From positions 40,119,359 to 40,183,358 of the forward strand of contig NC_085868.1 in NCBI RefSeq assembly GCF_034702125.1: a stretch of DNA of 64,000 nt, in the 5' to 3' direction. This document shows positions 9,695 to 42,373 of the stretch, one piece after another (position 1 is the first letter of the stretch; each line of letters starts with the position of its first letter). The notes under the pieces were generated by a model that did no database searches, was not told the DNA's origin, and was given only the letters and a program-made list of their open reading frames with translations. The position numbers were made by a program, and so were the translations under genes. Origin of the DNA: Engraulis encrasicolus (Eukaryota; Chordata; Actinopteri; Clupeiformes; Engraulidae).

Positions 9695-12600
9695 ATGGAG
9701 CCAAAGGTATAGTTCACATCTCACCTGCTTCTATTGACTGTCAATTCACCATTTACTGTATTGTCACTCATTAATAGCTACCATTGTGTTGATTTTGTTT
9801 TGTTCTGGTTTTTGGCGATTCTGCAAGTAGGGTACAATTTGACCTGGATAATTTCAGGAAACGTGAAAACTGTTCTATTGGTGTATTTTCTACTTAGTAT
9901 TCACATTCTAACAACGACTGAAGATGTTGGCAGTGATCATGTTAGTTAACTAAATTTTTGGTATTTTTTCCAGACCAGGCAAAGAAAATGTCATTTCCAT
10001 CATAGAAAAGTGGAAATGACGGTTGTGAAAATTACATTTCCTCACTTTCCCTCCAAAATAGATATTGCTAGATAAACAGTCTAGCCTTATCTTTTACCAT
10101 AGCATTCACAAATTACAACTAACAGACTATATATATCCCTATTTTTTTCTCTCTCTCTCATGAAATATATATGGTTTGGAAATGACATACATAAAGTGTC
10201 TTAAAGTGGCTGTGTTTTTACATTGTTTTTTCTTGTTTTTCTTACCCCTTGTGGGAAGAACTCTGGCATCAATCAATGGGAATCCCTCTGAAGATTATTT
10301 TGCTGTGGTTACTGACTGAATAATTCTAAAGCAAGACGCCTGAAATTGTAGTTTGTACAGAGTAGTGGAAATGACAATAAACCCAGGGGACAGGTGTTCA
10401 ACTTGTGAAAAATGTGATGTTTTCACAATATGTTTATTTAATACAATACATGTTTACTTACATGGATGTAAATAAATGTTTTATGATTGGATTTGACATT
10501 AATTTATAATTCTATCATTAATGTAAAGAATGTTAAAGGCCAAAAGTCAGGCCTAGGGACAGAGGCAACGTTTAACTTTTTTGTAAGCATCATACTGGTA
10601 ATTGAACGATGATTAATTTGTTCCAAGTTCCCGTTAATAAGTACTAAATGTAGGTGAAATAATATATGTATATATTAATATATAGTCAATTTTCATTTTA
10701 AAAGTGTACCTTATTTGGAGAATCACCCTTTTACGCTATTTGTCTGTTTTGAAGGGTGTGCCAGTGAGTGGTGGGATTGGCATACTTCACAGTAATAAAG
10801 ATGGCAAGCATCACTACGAAGTGGACACCGTGATTGATGATACAAAGGGCAAAACAAAGTTTTTCATGAGGTATGTTAAGCAAAAGATCTCTCTCTCTCT
10901 CTCTCTCTCTCTGCCTCTCTCGTTTGTTTACATTTGATAGCAAAACTGGAATGTCAAATGATGTGTTGCTCAAATTTCTTGAACACAAAAGGTTTACATA
11001 ATTTCCTTATACTCTATTCTGTCATGTTTTACAATGCTTGCACAGAAAAGGAGATCACCTTTCAATGATTAATGGGTTCGAAACACAGGATTTAACCCCT
11101 GAGGCATTTGCAGAGATGTTGTCTAAGGGCAGTCCCATGCTGGTAAGCTCTTGTATTAATATATCCAGCATTGTTTACAATTAACAGGTCAGCATTAATT
11201 CCTATACTGTAGTCAACACTTATTTATCTAAAATAAACATTTTGTACTTGTCTTAAATAGCTAAAACGTTACAATAAAACCCAACAACAACAACAGCATG
11301 ACCGGTCTGCAACGGTTAGACTTTCCTTTTTGGTCAATACAGACAGTTCACCATCCTGGGGTTAACCAAGGCGAGGCCAAAGACCAGTGTGAGAAGGATG
11401 ACCAAAAGCCCAAAAAAGGCTTCTACCCGGTCTCCAAGGAGAACACCGTGCTGACCATCTTCCCAAAGATGGTGGCCAGCCCTGACCTGCAGCTCTCCAC
11501 AGACGAGGGGGTTGAAGATGACCTCCAGGTCAGTCATGGGAAGGTCACACAGTAAAAAAAACCAACAATATATAATTTTAAAGTTGAAATGAAATGTTTT
11601 AGAAGACATTTGGTCCCACTCAAAAATAGTTTTTAGCTTTAATTTTGGCCGGTGTAACCTTTTCAGGTAACACTTGTTGTGTGAGAGTCGGGGAAGGATT
11701 GGCAAATGATTAATGGTTTCTGTACTGTATCCTTTGCCAATCCCTCCCCGAGTCTCTCACACACATGTATCAGTATCAAAAACCATTAACAGTGTATGAT
11801 AATGATTAAGTAATGGAAAATAAGAAAGAGATAATGGTTAACAAATGGTTCACAAAGGGCTATCTTAAATGTAATTAATGCTTAACAAATGCATAACTAA
11901 TGCACAACAAGGAGTCTGTATTATGAAGTTTTACCGAGTTATTTCTACACAATATGAAGATCGGTAGTTGAAGAGTTTGGTAACACTTTATTTTAGGGAT
12001 ACATCTATTAGCACTAATACATACAATATTAATGCCTTAGTAAGTAACTTGTAAGGCATGTACTAAGCAAAATCAGACAGTTGTTAGACATTTATTCGCA
12101 AATGTCTTGTTCATGCACAATAAGGGATGTATTACCAATATAACCTTAGTAAGGACCTAGTAGACCTAGATTTATATTTATGAGTAAGCAGTAAGGGCCA
12201 GAATACAATGTGTATAAGCTCCTGGTACACTGTGTGAACAAACCCTGAACAGTGTGAAAACAGATGTGGAATAAGGGTCCCTATTCTAAAGTGATGCATT
12301 GCTCAGCCCAGATGGCTTAGGGCCCCCGCATTACCTAGGGCCCCCACACTACCTAGGGCCCCCACTCTACCCCCCGGGAAGCAAAGTGTAAGAACATATC
12401 CAGTTTTGCATTAGTCTCATTAGACATGTGGATCTCACTTATTCTACTCAATATGTTTGAGAGTAATTGGAAGCATTATATAGCAAGGATTGGACATAAA
12501 CTTCTCAATGACGGTGGGTGGTGAGATGTCATTTTTTCATACACCAATTAGTTTTAATTGTAAAAACCCTACAATAAATGCAGAATATAACAATGAGTAA

Positions 12601-14968
12601 TAGTTTGGAAGCGAAACTAAGCTATTCCTTTGTGATAAATAAGTTAATGTTTGAGAAACTTAGCTCCAAGAAGTGCAGTGCATGATGGGTACGCCCTTAG
12701 TCAGAAATGCAATGCATGGCCAATGCAGCAATGATAATATTTCTGTTGTTACGTACATGGCAAATTGTTTGGATAGCATCTAAATTTCACGAGTGAGGGG
12801 AGGAGCTAAGAACGTAGGCTCAGAGCTGGGTAGGTTGTCTGTTGGCCTAGATTGCGTACCCATCATGCACTGCACTTCTTGAAGCTAATGTTCTCAAACA
12901 TTAACTTAATTATCACAAAAGAATAGAATAGTTTTGCTTCAAAAGTATTATTCTAATGTTCTGCATTTATTTTGGGGGTTTTTACAATTAAAACTCAGTG
13001 GTACATAAAAAAAATTACATCTCACCAACCCACCGCCATTGACAAGTGTACGTTCAATCCTTGGTATATACAGGTTCCTGTTGCCTTCCATAAATTGTTA
13101 TGAAAAAGAAAACGCTAGATAACTCAGCTGGGTAGGTGTCAATCATTTAATATACCCTTACACTTTGTAGATCGAGGGGCTAGGTAGTGTGGGCCTGGGT
13201 GGTGTGGGGACCCTAGATATCAAGGGGGACTTTGGTACTGCGAAGGCCCTGAGCCATCTGGGCTGACCAATGCATCACTTTAGAATAGGGACCCTTATTC
13301 CGCATCTGTTTTCAGGGTTTGTTCACACAGTGTGTCGGGAGCTTGTACACATTGTATTCTGCCACTTACTACTTACTAATAAATAGAAATATAGGCTTAA
13401 TGGTCCTTACTAAGGTTATATTAGTAATAAATCCCTAATTGGGCATGAACAAGACATTTGTGAATACATGCTTAACAACTGTCTTATTTTGCTTAGTACA
13501 TGTCTTACAAGTTACTTACACAGGCATTAATATTGTATGTATTAGTGCTAATAGATGTATCCCTAAAATAAAGTGTTACCAAGAGTTTAAGTTCCACTGG
13601 CCCCCTGTAGAGCTTTATACCAATGTTTGAGTCACTGTCAGAGAGTAATTTGACTCTCCACAATGTTGTAAATCTGAATTTACACTAATTTGCTCTGAAA
13701 TATTGACACCCCTTTTTTACGGTGTATAGTAAAGAATGTAATTCATTCCAGCTACAAGTGAAAGTAATGTAACTACTTTTTCTACCTAATGTTGTCCCAT
13801 TAGGTCCCTCAACACTGTTCAAATTGTTATTTCAACACTTAGAGAGTATCCTGGAAAGAAATACTCAGAGGATACTGTATAAGTGTTTTAACACTGTTTT
13901 CACTGTGCTCTGCTCCAGGTGGAGGATAACTGTATTCAGGATGAAGAGCAGCAGGGGTCTGGAGTTCTGCTGGTGTGGATGGTGGGCACCACCGTGTCTG
14001 TGCTGAGAGGCCGTGGATGTACACACGACGAGACCTGCAAGGACTGCGGAAGCACCGGCTGCATGCTTGAAGATGTTGTGCTAGAGGCTAAGGGTAATAT
14101 TTTAATCTTCCATGTTCTGGGTTATGACAAATGTAGGCCTACTTTTTTACTGATTTCCTCCTTACAAAGACGTTAACATATTTACTGTATGCATTTTTGT
14201 TTCAGTGACTCAAGGCCCTAATTTTGAAAGTTGTATTGAAAAGGACATTCAGTGTATTGAAGATTTCAAGTATCAATCCTTTCTAAGCTACACAAATGAA
14301 AACACGCCTTATTTAAAACCAATGAGTGGTGCGTACCCACATTTATTACATTTCTATATCTTTATAAACATAAGCACAGTTCCGAATGCCATTTATTTTC
14401 TTTTTTCTTTCATTTCAGAAAATATGACAATTTACCTCTACTCATCAGACAGCGATGATAATGCAACCGATTCTGCTTACAAAGGAGAGCCCGTTGTCTT
14501 GAACTTCACAAAAACCAACAAGTTCCTAAAATGTTGTGCAACCAAAACTGATGTGACGCTGATTGTTGTGGTGAGTTCAATGAGCAAAAAGCTGTTGTTA
14601 CTACAGTGTTGCAAATGACAAAGAAAAAGTTCACTTCCGCAACAGTTTACACATCATTGTACCGTAAATTCATGCAGCTCTCACTCTACTGCTGTTTTCC
14701 TTTCTCCTTCCCTCAGGAACGTGAGAAGAAAGACCTGCGTTTTATCTCTCGTGACAATGAAGAGCTCCTGTCGTTTGTATTCTACATGAAGGCAACACCA
14801 AGCGGAGAGCGTTACTTTGAATCAGCAAGGTTTGATGGTTGGTTTGTTCACGCTGCCGCATCAGACAAGGTGGATGTTATATGCCAGAAACAAACACTCA
14901 AAGCAGAGACTGGTAGTAAATCCCAAAAGGTAGCTGAGGATTCCCTCTACTTTAAGATACACTGGTGA
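9695..14968 (+). CDS. Interleukin-1-family cytokine, novel fish type (8 coding exons)
   Basis: Exons: 9695..9706, 10755..10870, 11046..11142, 11343..11528, 13919..14093, 14206..14328, 14419..14570 and 14717..14968. All junctions are GT-AG and phases match, giving 370 codons. The C-terminal part (about 205..346) has IL-1 beta-trefoil features: KGEPVVLNF, then the family signature RYFESARFDGWFV (about 319..331). The N-terminal part (about 5..80) reads GIGIL, then KGDHLSMING and LTPEAFAEML, a PDZ-like pattern. Residues 178..192 are cysteine-rich (C-x6-C-x2-C-x5-C). No signal peptide is seen, as usual for IL-1 cytokines, which leave the cell without the secretory route. The start is chosen for its ACCATGG context, TATA box and donor after MEPK. 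It resembles the novel IL-1 family member described in bony fish; receptor and processing are unknown. Confidence 0.85.
11676..11764 (+). repeat. Hairpin in intron 4 of the IL-1-like gene
   Basis: The arm at 11676..11708 (GTGAGAGTCGGGGAAGGATT core) pairs with 11730..11764 over about 30 bp with few mismatches and a loop of about 21 nt. It lies within a possible MITE, about 11666..11936, with GGTAACACTT and AAGTTTTACC ends. Confidence 0.7.
11979..13580. mobile_element. 1.6-kb foldback hAT-like element
   Basis: It has very long inverted arms (several hundred bp each) starting GGTAACACTTTATTTTAGGG. A perfect 8-bp TSD, AAGAGTTT, lies at 11971..11978 and 13581..13588. The element sits in intron 4 of the IL-1-like gene. 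It has no transposase. A 283-bp relative with the same ends lies at 31208..31490. Confidence 0.9.
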
Positions 14969-15091
14969 AATACACAAGTTCTTCTATAGATAACGTTACA
15001 GTCTTTGTCATGCATGTGTCTGTTTGTCGTAGCACAACTTCAAAATTAGAAGTGTGCGCACTGCACCTACCTTTGAGGTGCAGCTGGCCTC

Positions 15092-15291
15092 CAGGGTTGC
15101 CAGATGAGGCTGATGCTTTCCAACCCAAAAAAATCTCAAAACCCGCCTGGAAGCACTAAATCCTGCCCAATTCTATTGATTTCCATGGCCAAATATTGTG
15201 CGTTTTTTTGTCCAAAATCCATTTTTTTTCCCGCACATGGCCATCCTAAGCAGCCCATTTGAGCGGGAAACCGCCCAATCTGGCAACACTG
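15092..15291. mobile_element. hAT-like MITE (CAGGGTTGCCAGAT family), copy 1
   Basis: The ends are CAGGGTTGCCAGAT and ATCTGGCAACACTG. A perfect 8-bp TSD, CTGGCCTC, lies at 15084..15091 and 15292..15299. The copy is 200 bp and lies between the IL-1-like stop and the ACE2 stop. Confidence 0.92.
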
Positions 15292-15399
15292 CTGGCCTCA
15301 GTGAGGTGGGATGTGCATACTTCAACATTATATAGCCTAATTCTTCAACAATGTCGAAAACTGGGTCGAGCTTCACGTAGCAGGGAATATTTTTAATCT

Positions 15400-15405
15400 T
15401 TTATT
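15400..15405 (-). terminator. Candidate ACE2 poly(A) signal
   Basis: AATAAA on the minus strand, about 500 bp past the ACE2 stop. The decayed copy at about 7900 keeps the same surroundings. Confidence 0.5.
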
Positions 15406-15515
15406 TGAATATTTGTGTGCCATATCATTTCTGAAACTGTACAGGGATTAATGATACTATGTAAACACTTTTTTCATGTTAATATTGCCTCCATGTATTA
15501 CAGTTCAAACTAATC

Positions 15516-15521
15516 AATAAA
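15516..15521 (+). terminator. Candidate poly(A) signal of the IL-1-like gene
   Basis: AATAAA lies about 550 bp past the stop at 14968. With the ACE2 signal at 15400 the two convergent transcripts would overlap by about 100 bp. Confidence 0.5.
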
Positions 15522-15901
15522 AACAATGTAAGTATTTATAACAGTACAAGTATATATAATTTAAACATAGATATTCTTTGAGCTGTCTGTCTTTACAAAA
15601 CGTCATCTTTCACTAGGCTAATTTTGGGTTGACAAAAATAAATTTAATAACAAAACATATTACAAACTGGTTTGTAACCACTTCATAACCAGAGGTGATT
15701 CTAGTGTCAGTGGGGGCCCAAAGCAAAATCTGAAAGGAATGAACATTCGAAACAATTCGCTGCTATTTTAGTTTAAAGTTGAGTTGTTTTTCACCATCTA
15801 GTGGCTTGGGGGTCCCAAGCGGCTGTCTACATAGCCAAGTGACATGATGCGCCTCTGTTAATAACAGACAAACATTACAAACTGGTTCATTATCACTGAA
15901 G

Positions 15902-36167
<20,266 letters not shown>

Positions 36168-37391
36168 CTTACAGTGGTAGAAATATACACGCATATAGGC
36201 TACCTACACATTCACACACTCACTCCACTCACACATACTATACAGTTCAATGTGCTGCGTTGTGTTTCCTAGTGAATGGTTTAATGAGTGGCAATGGCTA
36301 CAACTTTACCCTTTGACCAAAGTCACGTTCAGCCATAAAGGCCCAGCCCTTGGGTGTTAAATGTAGATGGCTTGATTAGAAAGTACTGTACAATGTGGCT
36401 ATTCCCGACCATAACAAGTACCCTGCCGTAGCATGTAAAAAATATGTATATTATTTACTCTTCCATCTGTGGGGCACTTCTGACAACATTTACTGAACTG
36501 AACTGAAACCTTGTATTGTGATTGTTTTTCAAACAGGGAGTAAATCAGTGATGTAAGGAGTTCGTAAATATGTCAGAATGGGTCTATGTTGACATGCTCA
36601 CTTCTGGTGACATGGGATGGTAGCCTATCCATGGTTACACAGGGCCATATAAAAGAGATATAAAAATCACAAAACTGTCAAACTGTTGCTATTCTTAGAT
36701 AAGCACTTCTCTTTTCCTGCTTCGCTGGAAAAGGCAATTCTCTATGATTGTTTACTGCTTTCCATATTTATGTACTGTACTGAATAGCCTACTGTGAGAA
36801 TGTTGGCTTTTGACATATTCATATTGTGCTCAGGGCCGTAACCAGACATTTTCAAATACAGAGGTCAAATACTCTGTGCTGTACTGCATACTGTACATTT
36901 AGAATGCTTCACAAATTCTTCAGTCAAAATCTTCCATTTGTTTTCATTAATCTCTGGATAAATGAGGTGACAGACTGAATGTGTCATTGTTGATCATAGA
37001 TCAATTCTCATCATAGATAAATTTTACATTTCTGGAGAAAAATACTGAGGACATGACCTCTGTGTCCTCAATGGTAGTTACGGCCATGATTGTGCTCTTC
37101 TTACGATAGTGAAGAGAAGTTACTGTCAAACATACCAAAAATATTGATTGAATATTGACGTGTTTATCTAAATGATCTGTCATTAATTATGAATAACCCT
37201 GTACATTTGTGTGAAACAAATCAGTTTCTTTTGCATTGAGTGTGATGGACACAGTTTTCACAAAGTCTTTTTAAGGGTCCCACCACACTGAGGCCAAGCG
37301 CAGGACAAAGGCGTATCTGTCGAAGAGAGGTAGAGATAGAGTAGAGGTCTGCACACTGCACCACTCTTTCCCACAGAATTGCGGTGTGCAG

Positions 37392-37532
37392 CAGGGGCAA
37401 GCAAGGCATTTGCCCCTGGGCCCAGGGCCTTCCTGTATTGGTTTTGGGGGCCCTATTATGACCTGGACAGGCTGTATGGGGGCCCTATCAGTGTTTCGCA
37501 CTGGGGCCCTGTGTACAATTGTTCCGCCACTG
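37392..37532. mobile_element. hAT-like MITE (CAGGGGCAAG...TTCCGCCACTG), 141 bp
   Basis: A perfect 8-bp TSD, GTGTGCAG, lies at 37384..37391 and 37533..37540. The right end matches the family at 49561..49719. Confidence 0.85.
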
Positions 37533-37967
37533 GTGTGCAGACTTCTACTCTCTCTTTCACATGTTTTTGAGCCACAGCCACATTCTCACACTCGTGGCAC
37601 ACGTCACATTGCCACCCCATGCACAGGGACTTTCAGGCCTGTACTTTTTGTTTTCCCTTTCGCTCCTCCTACTTGCTGCATGTGTTGGTCTTTTCCAGGT
37701 ATACTTCAATGAAAGGCGCCATAGAGAGGTTTTTTTTTTTATCCCAGCTGTGCACCCAAAGAAAGGTGGGACAACCGTGTGTGCGCAAATGAATCACAGG
37801 TTAATTTGTGTCTTCTTCGCACTTCAGTCGGTGAGAAGCTGCTTACCTCATCAAATCCTGACCAACCATGCCAAACACTGACCCTATGATCAGAGATAAC
37901 AAAGTAGAGGTACTTCGTCCCTTTACAGAGCCTCTGTTCTAACCTTATTGTCACCAAAATTGTAATG

Positions 37968-38112
37968 TCCAGTCGTGGTTAGTGTGTCAGACTTGTAGCC
38001 CAATGTTACTGGTTCGACTCCCTACCCATTAGGTTAGTAGGGGAATAGTTAGTGCTCTCCCCCATCTTCCTCCATGACTGAGGTACCCTGAGCATGGTAC
38101 CTTCCTGCCACA
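37968..38112 (+). repeat. tRNA-derived SINE fragment
   Basis: Head GTCCAGTCGTGGTTAGTGTG, B box GGTTCGACTCC and body CTGAGCATGGTACC as at 18139..18465. It is truncated after the body. Confidence 0.7.
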
Positions 38113-39103
38113 AACATTTAAAGAAAGGTCTGAAAACTCCTTCACAGGGGAATTTGTATCTTCTAACCACATCAGTGGGCCAGTGACGTTATCATGGTCA
38201 AGTTTGGGAACCCCTGCTGTAATCAACGGTAAGTCGCTTTGGATAAAAGCATCAGAAGCGTAATGTTATGTGATCTTAGCGTAATAGAGCAGATCAAAAT
38301 GACTCCCTCCAACCCACTCTGACATTTCCTTAGTGAAAGTAAAAGTTGTGAAACCACATCACAAGAACATATGCCCCATGTACGTCTCTGTACTCTCCAG
38401 GTTGACAGCACAGCAGTGCTTCCGTGATGAAACCTTTTAGATGAGGGAAAGTTGATAAAAAGAAATGTCATTGCTTACAGCTTTTTTCCTTGGAATGCAA
38501 TGACCTGCACATGTTTCCATTACCATTGTCAGGCATACTTTTTTCTCCAATTTGTATTGTTTACATGAAACGAATTTAACAGGGGTGGGGGGCAAACGGG
38601 TCAGCTGTCCCGGGCCCATTAGATAGTGGCCCCAGAATTGGGGCCTCATTACATTGTAGGCTATATATTATGTGGAAGAACCCTTTCAAATGAATTGTTT
38701 CTGGGCCAGGCCAAAGCCGTCAGCAGCCCTGTTTAGGCCTTCATAGACGGAGCCCCTTTTGCCGTGTTAAAACAAACCAAGGCCCTGTGACCTCCTTTCT
38801 GTGGCACAGACAGACACCACAACATCCTGTTAGAGAGTTTCTACCCATGGACACATTAAAAAGAAAACGATTTGTTGTTGTCATCCATCCTTTATCTTAC
38901 TTATCTATTTGCATAATTTTCATGAGAGTAATGCAAGAAAGTAATTGTACACTGGTAGGGCCTACGTTAACAATGAACATATGGGTTGAAGTCCACAGCA
39001 CACACGAGACTTGATATTTTATAACAAATATAGGCCTATATAAAATAAATCAGATGGCTCATGATTCACCAACAACTTGTCATCCATTTCTGGAGGGAAC
39101 TAT

Positions 39104-39170
39104 TAGCCTGGTAAACCAGCACCACCCGCTGGACACAGAAATTTTCAGCTGAGGCTGGTTTATCAGGCTA
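39104..39170. mobile_element. Very small MITE, 67 bp
   Basis: The inverted ends are TAGCCTGGTAAACCAGC and GCTGGTTTATCAGGCTA. The flanks are identical, GGGAACTAT at 39095..39103 and 39171..39179. Confidence 0.85.
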
Positions 39171-39500
39171 GGGAACTATAGTTCCCAGAGTAATGCCTGG
39201 TTCGGCAGTGGTGTGATTTTCTCTTTTTACCACCAGATGGGGCTCATGAGGAGCACTTATTGAGAAGCACTGCACGGAAGTGTTTTGTAAAAGGCAGCCA
39301 GAGAGTAATTTTACAACATTTAGTATTTAAAAACATATGCAAACTGTTGTATTTGCATTACTGTTGTAAGGAAGTGTCTTTAGGAAGCAGCAATTACTAC
39401 AAAAACTTTGGTTTGGTGAAATTTTCCATGACATGTCCTCTACAGGTATATATGCCTAATAAACCAAATTATTTTATGATACGTACCCATTCTTAGCTTA

Positions 39501-39880
39501 AAGGTACACTGTGCAAGATTTTAGGTGTTTATTTCCAGAATCCATGCTACCCATTCACTAATGTTACCTTTTTTCATGAATACTTACCACCACCATCAAA
39601 TTCTAAGTATTTATTATGACAGGAAAAATTGCACTTTTCATACATTAAAAGGGGGATCTTCTCCATGGTCCGCCATTTTCAATTTCCAAAAATAACAATT
39701 TTTAGCTGCAAAAATGACTGCGCTTGGGCCATACTAGAAAATATTAGTTTATTACCGGTACTTTTAAACTTTCATGTAAAGATCAAATTTGGCAACAGGC
39801 AGCCTCAGCCTCAACAGGCAGTTTCAATGAGCAGCATAGTTGCAGTACCTTTTTTGACCATTTCCTGCACAGTGTACCTT
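39501..39880. mobile_element. MITE with AAGGTACACTGTGCA ends
   Basis: AAGGTACACTGTGCA is inverted as TGCACAGTGTACCTT. Flanks are A/T-rich, so the TSD is ambiguous. 380 bp, no real ORF. Confidence 0.8.
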
Positions 39881-40267
39881 TAAATATATTTGATTTTTAA
39901 TTGAATTGTTATTGGTTATATTGGGTTTGTGGCTACAGTGATGGGACGGTAGTGCCATAGTTATGGCCTTTACACTTAAACACAGTCAAATGTTGAATAT
40001 TAACATTGATGATATCTGGCTTAACAGCTTAATCTACATTATTCATTCTTCAAGGAATTGGTTTTGTTTAAAAAAAATGAAAATAAAAATAAAAAGTTGC
40101 ATGCATTAATGTGGACAATTGTGCACGCACCCAGCTGCAGGCTTTAGGAATAGGATTAAAGAGCCCCATGCCTGATCAAAAGTGAAGGGCATGGATATCA
40201 GGTCTGTACTGGTCATCTGGCGTACAGGGCATTTTCCCAGGGGAAAATGTTAGTTAGTTACTTCGTT

Positions 40268-40270
40268 AGC

Positions 40271-40328
<58 letters not shown>
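40268..40328. repeat. (GATT)n microsatellite
   Basis: About 15 uninterrupted GATT units. Confidence 0.97.
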
Positions 40329-42093
40329 TAAATCCCTCAATTAAGATGGTGTGACCCATTGATCCATATTTAATATAAATTGTCAATTGAGGTAGGCCTG
40401 GTCTATGCCAAAATCACCCGGGCTGTTTTTTCGATCTCAGTCCAGCACTGGTGAACACGTTTTAAGGGAGACTGGGGGCAGTTGCAACACAGCATCTAAT
40501 TTTATGTCCAATCAGATACAAGCTGTAGTGATCAATCTCATACTGCATGCTTAGTTGGGTGCCCCATGTTTGTGCAGTATAGCATCACTCCAGCTTGTAT
40601 CTGTTAAGAAGGGGGGGGAGGGGGTACTGCTGACATGGCTGTGATGGAGATGCAATCTGAAAGTACAAACTGGAAACACTGTCCTTAATATTTCCCCATG
40701 TTTCCTCATATACGGTGTATACTGTATAGACTTGCACTGTATTTCCTCAGTTTTAACTGGCGCGCTCACAAGATGGCACCAGATATCACTTTTGTGAATT
40801 TGTACCAAAGGTTGGCGTTTTCTCATATTACCTTGACCAGGGTTCACAACAACTATAATGAAATAAAGGGAATTTTCTCCCCTGGATAAATAAAGGTACA
40901 AAATAGCCTATATTTCTGTTTTATCAAGGGTTTTTTTTTTTTTTTTATCTTGGGCATAAGGGTTCACCAGATGGCGCCAGATATCACCTTGTGATTAAAA
41001 AAAAAAGTTGGTGTTTTCCATTGGGATTTTTTTGTGCATGTTTTAGGCCTATTTAGTTTGAATATGGATAATTGTTGTCTTAGTTTTCCCTATTGATTTC
41101 CATTATGAACATTTCTTTGTGTGCTTTACACTGTGTCTAGTTTCTAACCAAAGGATCATTAGTCCTGCTGTAAGCAAGGCACAGTTGTTGTGCGGTACCC
41201 ACATATGACATCACGCGCCCAACAGTTGCACTGAACGGTGCAATAAAGCAGAACCCGTGGCGATATCAGGAACAGGTGATCTTAGCGAGCGCTTCATTAT
41301 CCAATGCGCACGCCGGTCGGGCCAGAAATCCGCAAAGGGAAGGGAAAGGCTTTGTGGCATCATCAACTGATGACACTGACAACAACAACAGGGATTTAGG
41401 GAAGAAAACTCATTCAGCAACTGTGAAATGAGGTAGACTGAGGTCTCTCAGTTTCCTCAAAATACGGTGGACTCCTGACAGAAATCATCACCATAGGAGC
41501 CCAACATCCGTCCATGGATATACTGAACATGAAAAGCATCACTGGGGCTAATTTGCTACAGATGATCTTTAATCCGACATAATCTTATTCATGAACCAGA
41601 AGTAGCCTGTTGTCAATGTCCACACAGCCACCACTGAATTAACTGTTGCTCTTTTGAATGAAGTCCTCTGCCACTCCCTGTGCTCACGTAGTAGCGTTGA
41701 GTAGCCTCATGCAATGACTGAACCAATCCACAAAAATTGGACGAGGGAGCGTTCCAGATCCGCGCGTGTTGCTACCCGATCCGTGTTTTGTGACTCTCCC
41801 GGTTAAAAAAAAAACCCATTCCACCTCAACTTTAAGCGCTGGGAAAAAATACAGCACGGCAAAGCAACTGATAATACGAGGAGCAGCACAGAGCTCTGTG
41901 GGGAAGCTGCGTTTACGCGCTGAGCGTGTGTGATCTCTGTCGCCAGAGAGAAACGATGGAGGCTTACATGGAAAATTTGGGAATTTGGGATTGAAGGGGA
42001 ACCTGTCAGATTTTCCTTTTGGATTTGCTTGCCTTTTTCCCTTTTCCATTTTTCTTTTTTAATCAGGATATAATTTTTTTCTTATACTGAAAA

Positions 42094-42373
42094 ATGCCAT
42101 TTTCGAAACGGATCGTGGAGCCGCCGCTGCTGTGTAGGCATCCCATCCCCAATGATGAGGGCTTGCTTTTCGAGGATTTGAGTTCAATCAACAATGTGGT
42201 TCTTTCGCGGACCTTACGGCAGCTATCCGACCTGGCCAAACATGCCTGCTCTCTATTTGAGGAGCTGGAGAACGAGATCATCTCTACAAATCAAAGGGTT
42301 TGGGTGCTACAAAATAAAATAGGCAAGATCCAGCAAACTGCCAGCGGGTTAGACCCGAAACAGGAGCCAGTTC
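42094..42373 (+). CDS. nhs: First coding exon of an NHS (Nance-Horan syndrome) family gene
   Basis: The ATG is preceded in frame by TGA at 42088, so the start is secure. Ninety-three codons begin MPFSKRIVEPPLLCR and continue with VLSRTLRQLSDLAKHACSLF, then RVWVLQNKIG and LDPKQEPV. These are the conserved N-terminal features of NHS proteins (WAVE-homology-like region). NHS fits better than NHSL1 or NHSL2 because of KRIVEP, the HACSLF block and LDPKQE. The exon ends at GTTC|GTAAGT, phase 1. NHS proteins bind WAVE-complex partners and shape actin at the cell edge and junctions. The remaining exons are not in the window, so the gene is partial here. Which fish paralogue it is cannot be told. Confidence 0.92.

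Larger units (their letters stand above)
36168..42093. other. Intergenic region between ACE2 and NHS (head-to-head)
   Basis: About 5.9 kb with no further gene seen. It contains MITEs (37392, 39104, 39501), a SINE fragment (37968) and a (GATT)n tract (40268..40328). Both genes' promoters must lie here. No strong TATA box is seen next to the ACE2 start. Confidence 0.7.

Noticed and set aside
36168..36194. Upstream in-frame ATG for ACE2
   Set aside because: It would put nine polar residues before the signal peptide; the ATG at 36167 gives a normal N-terminus.
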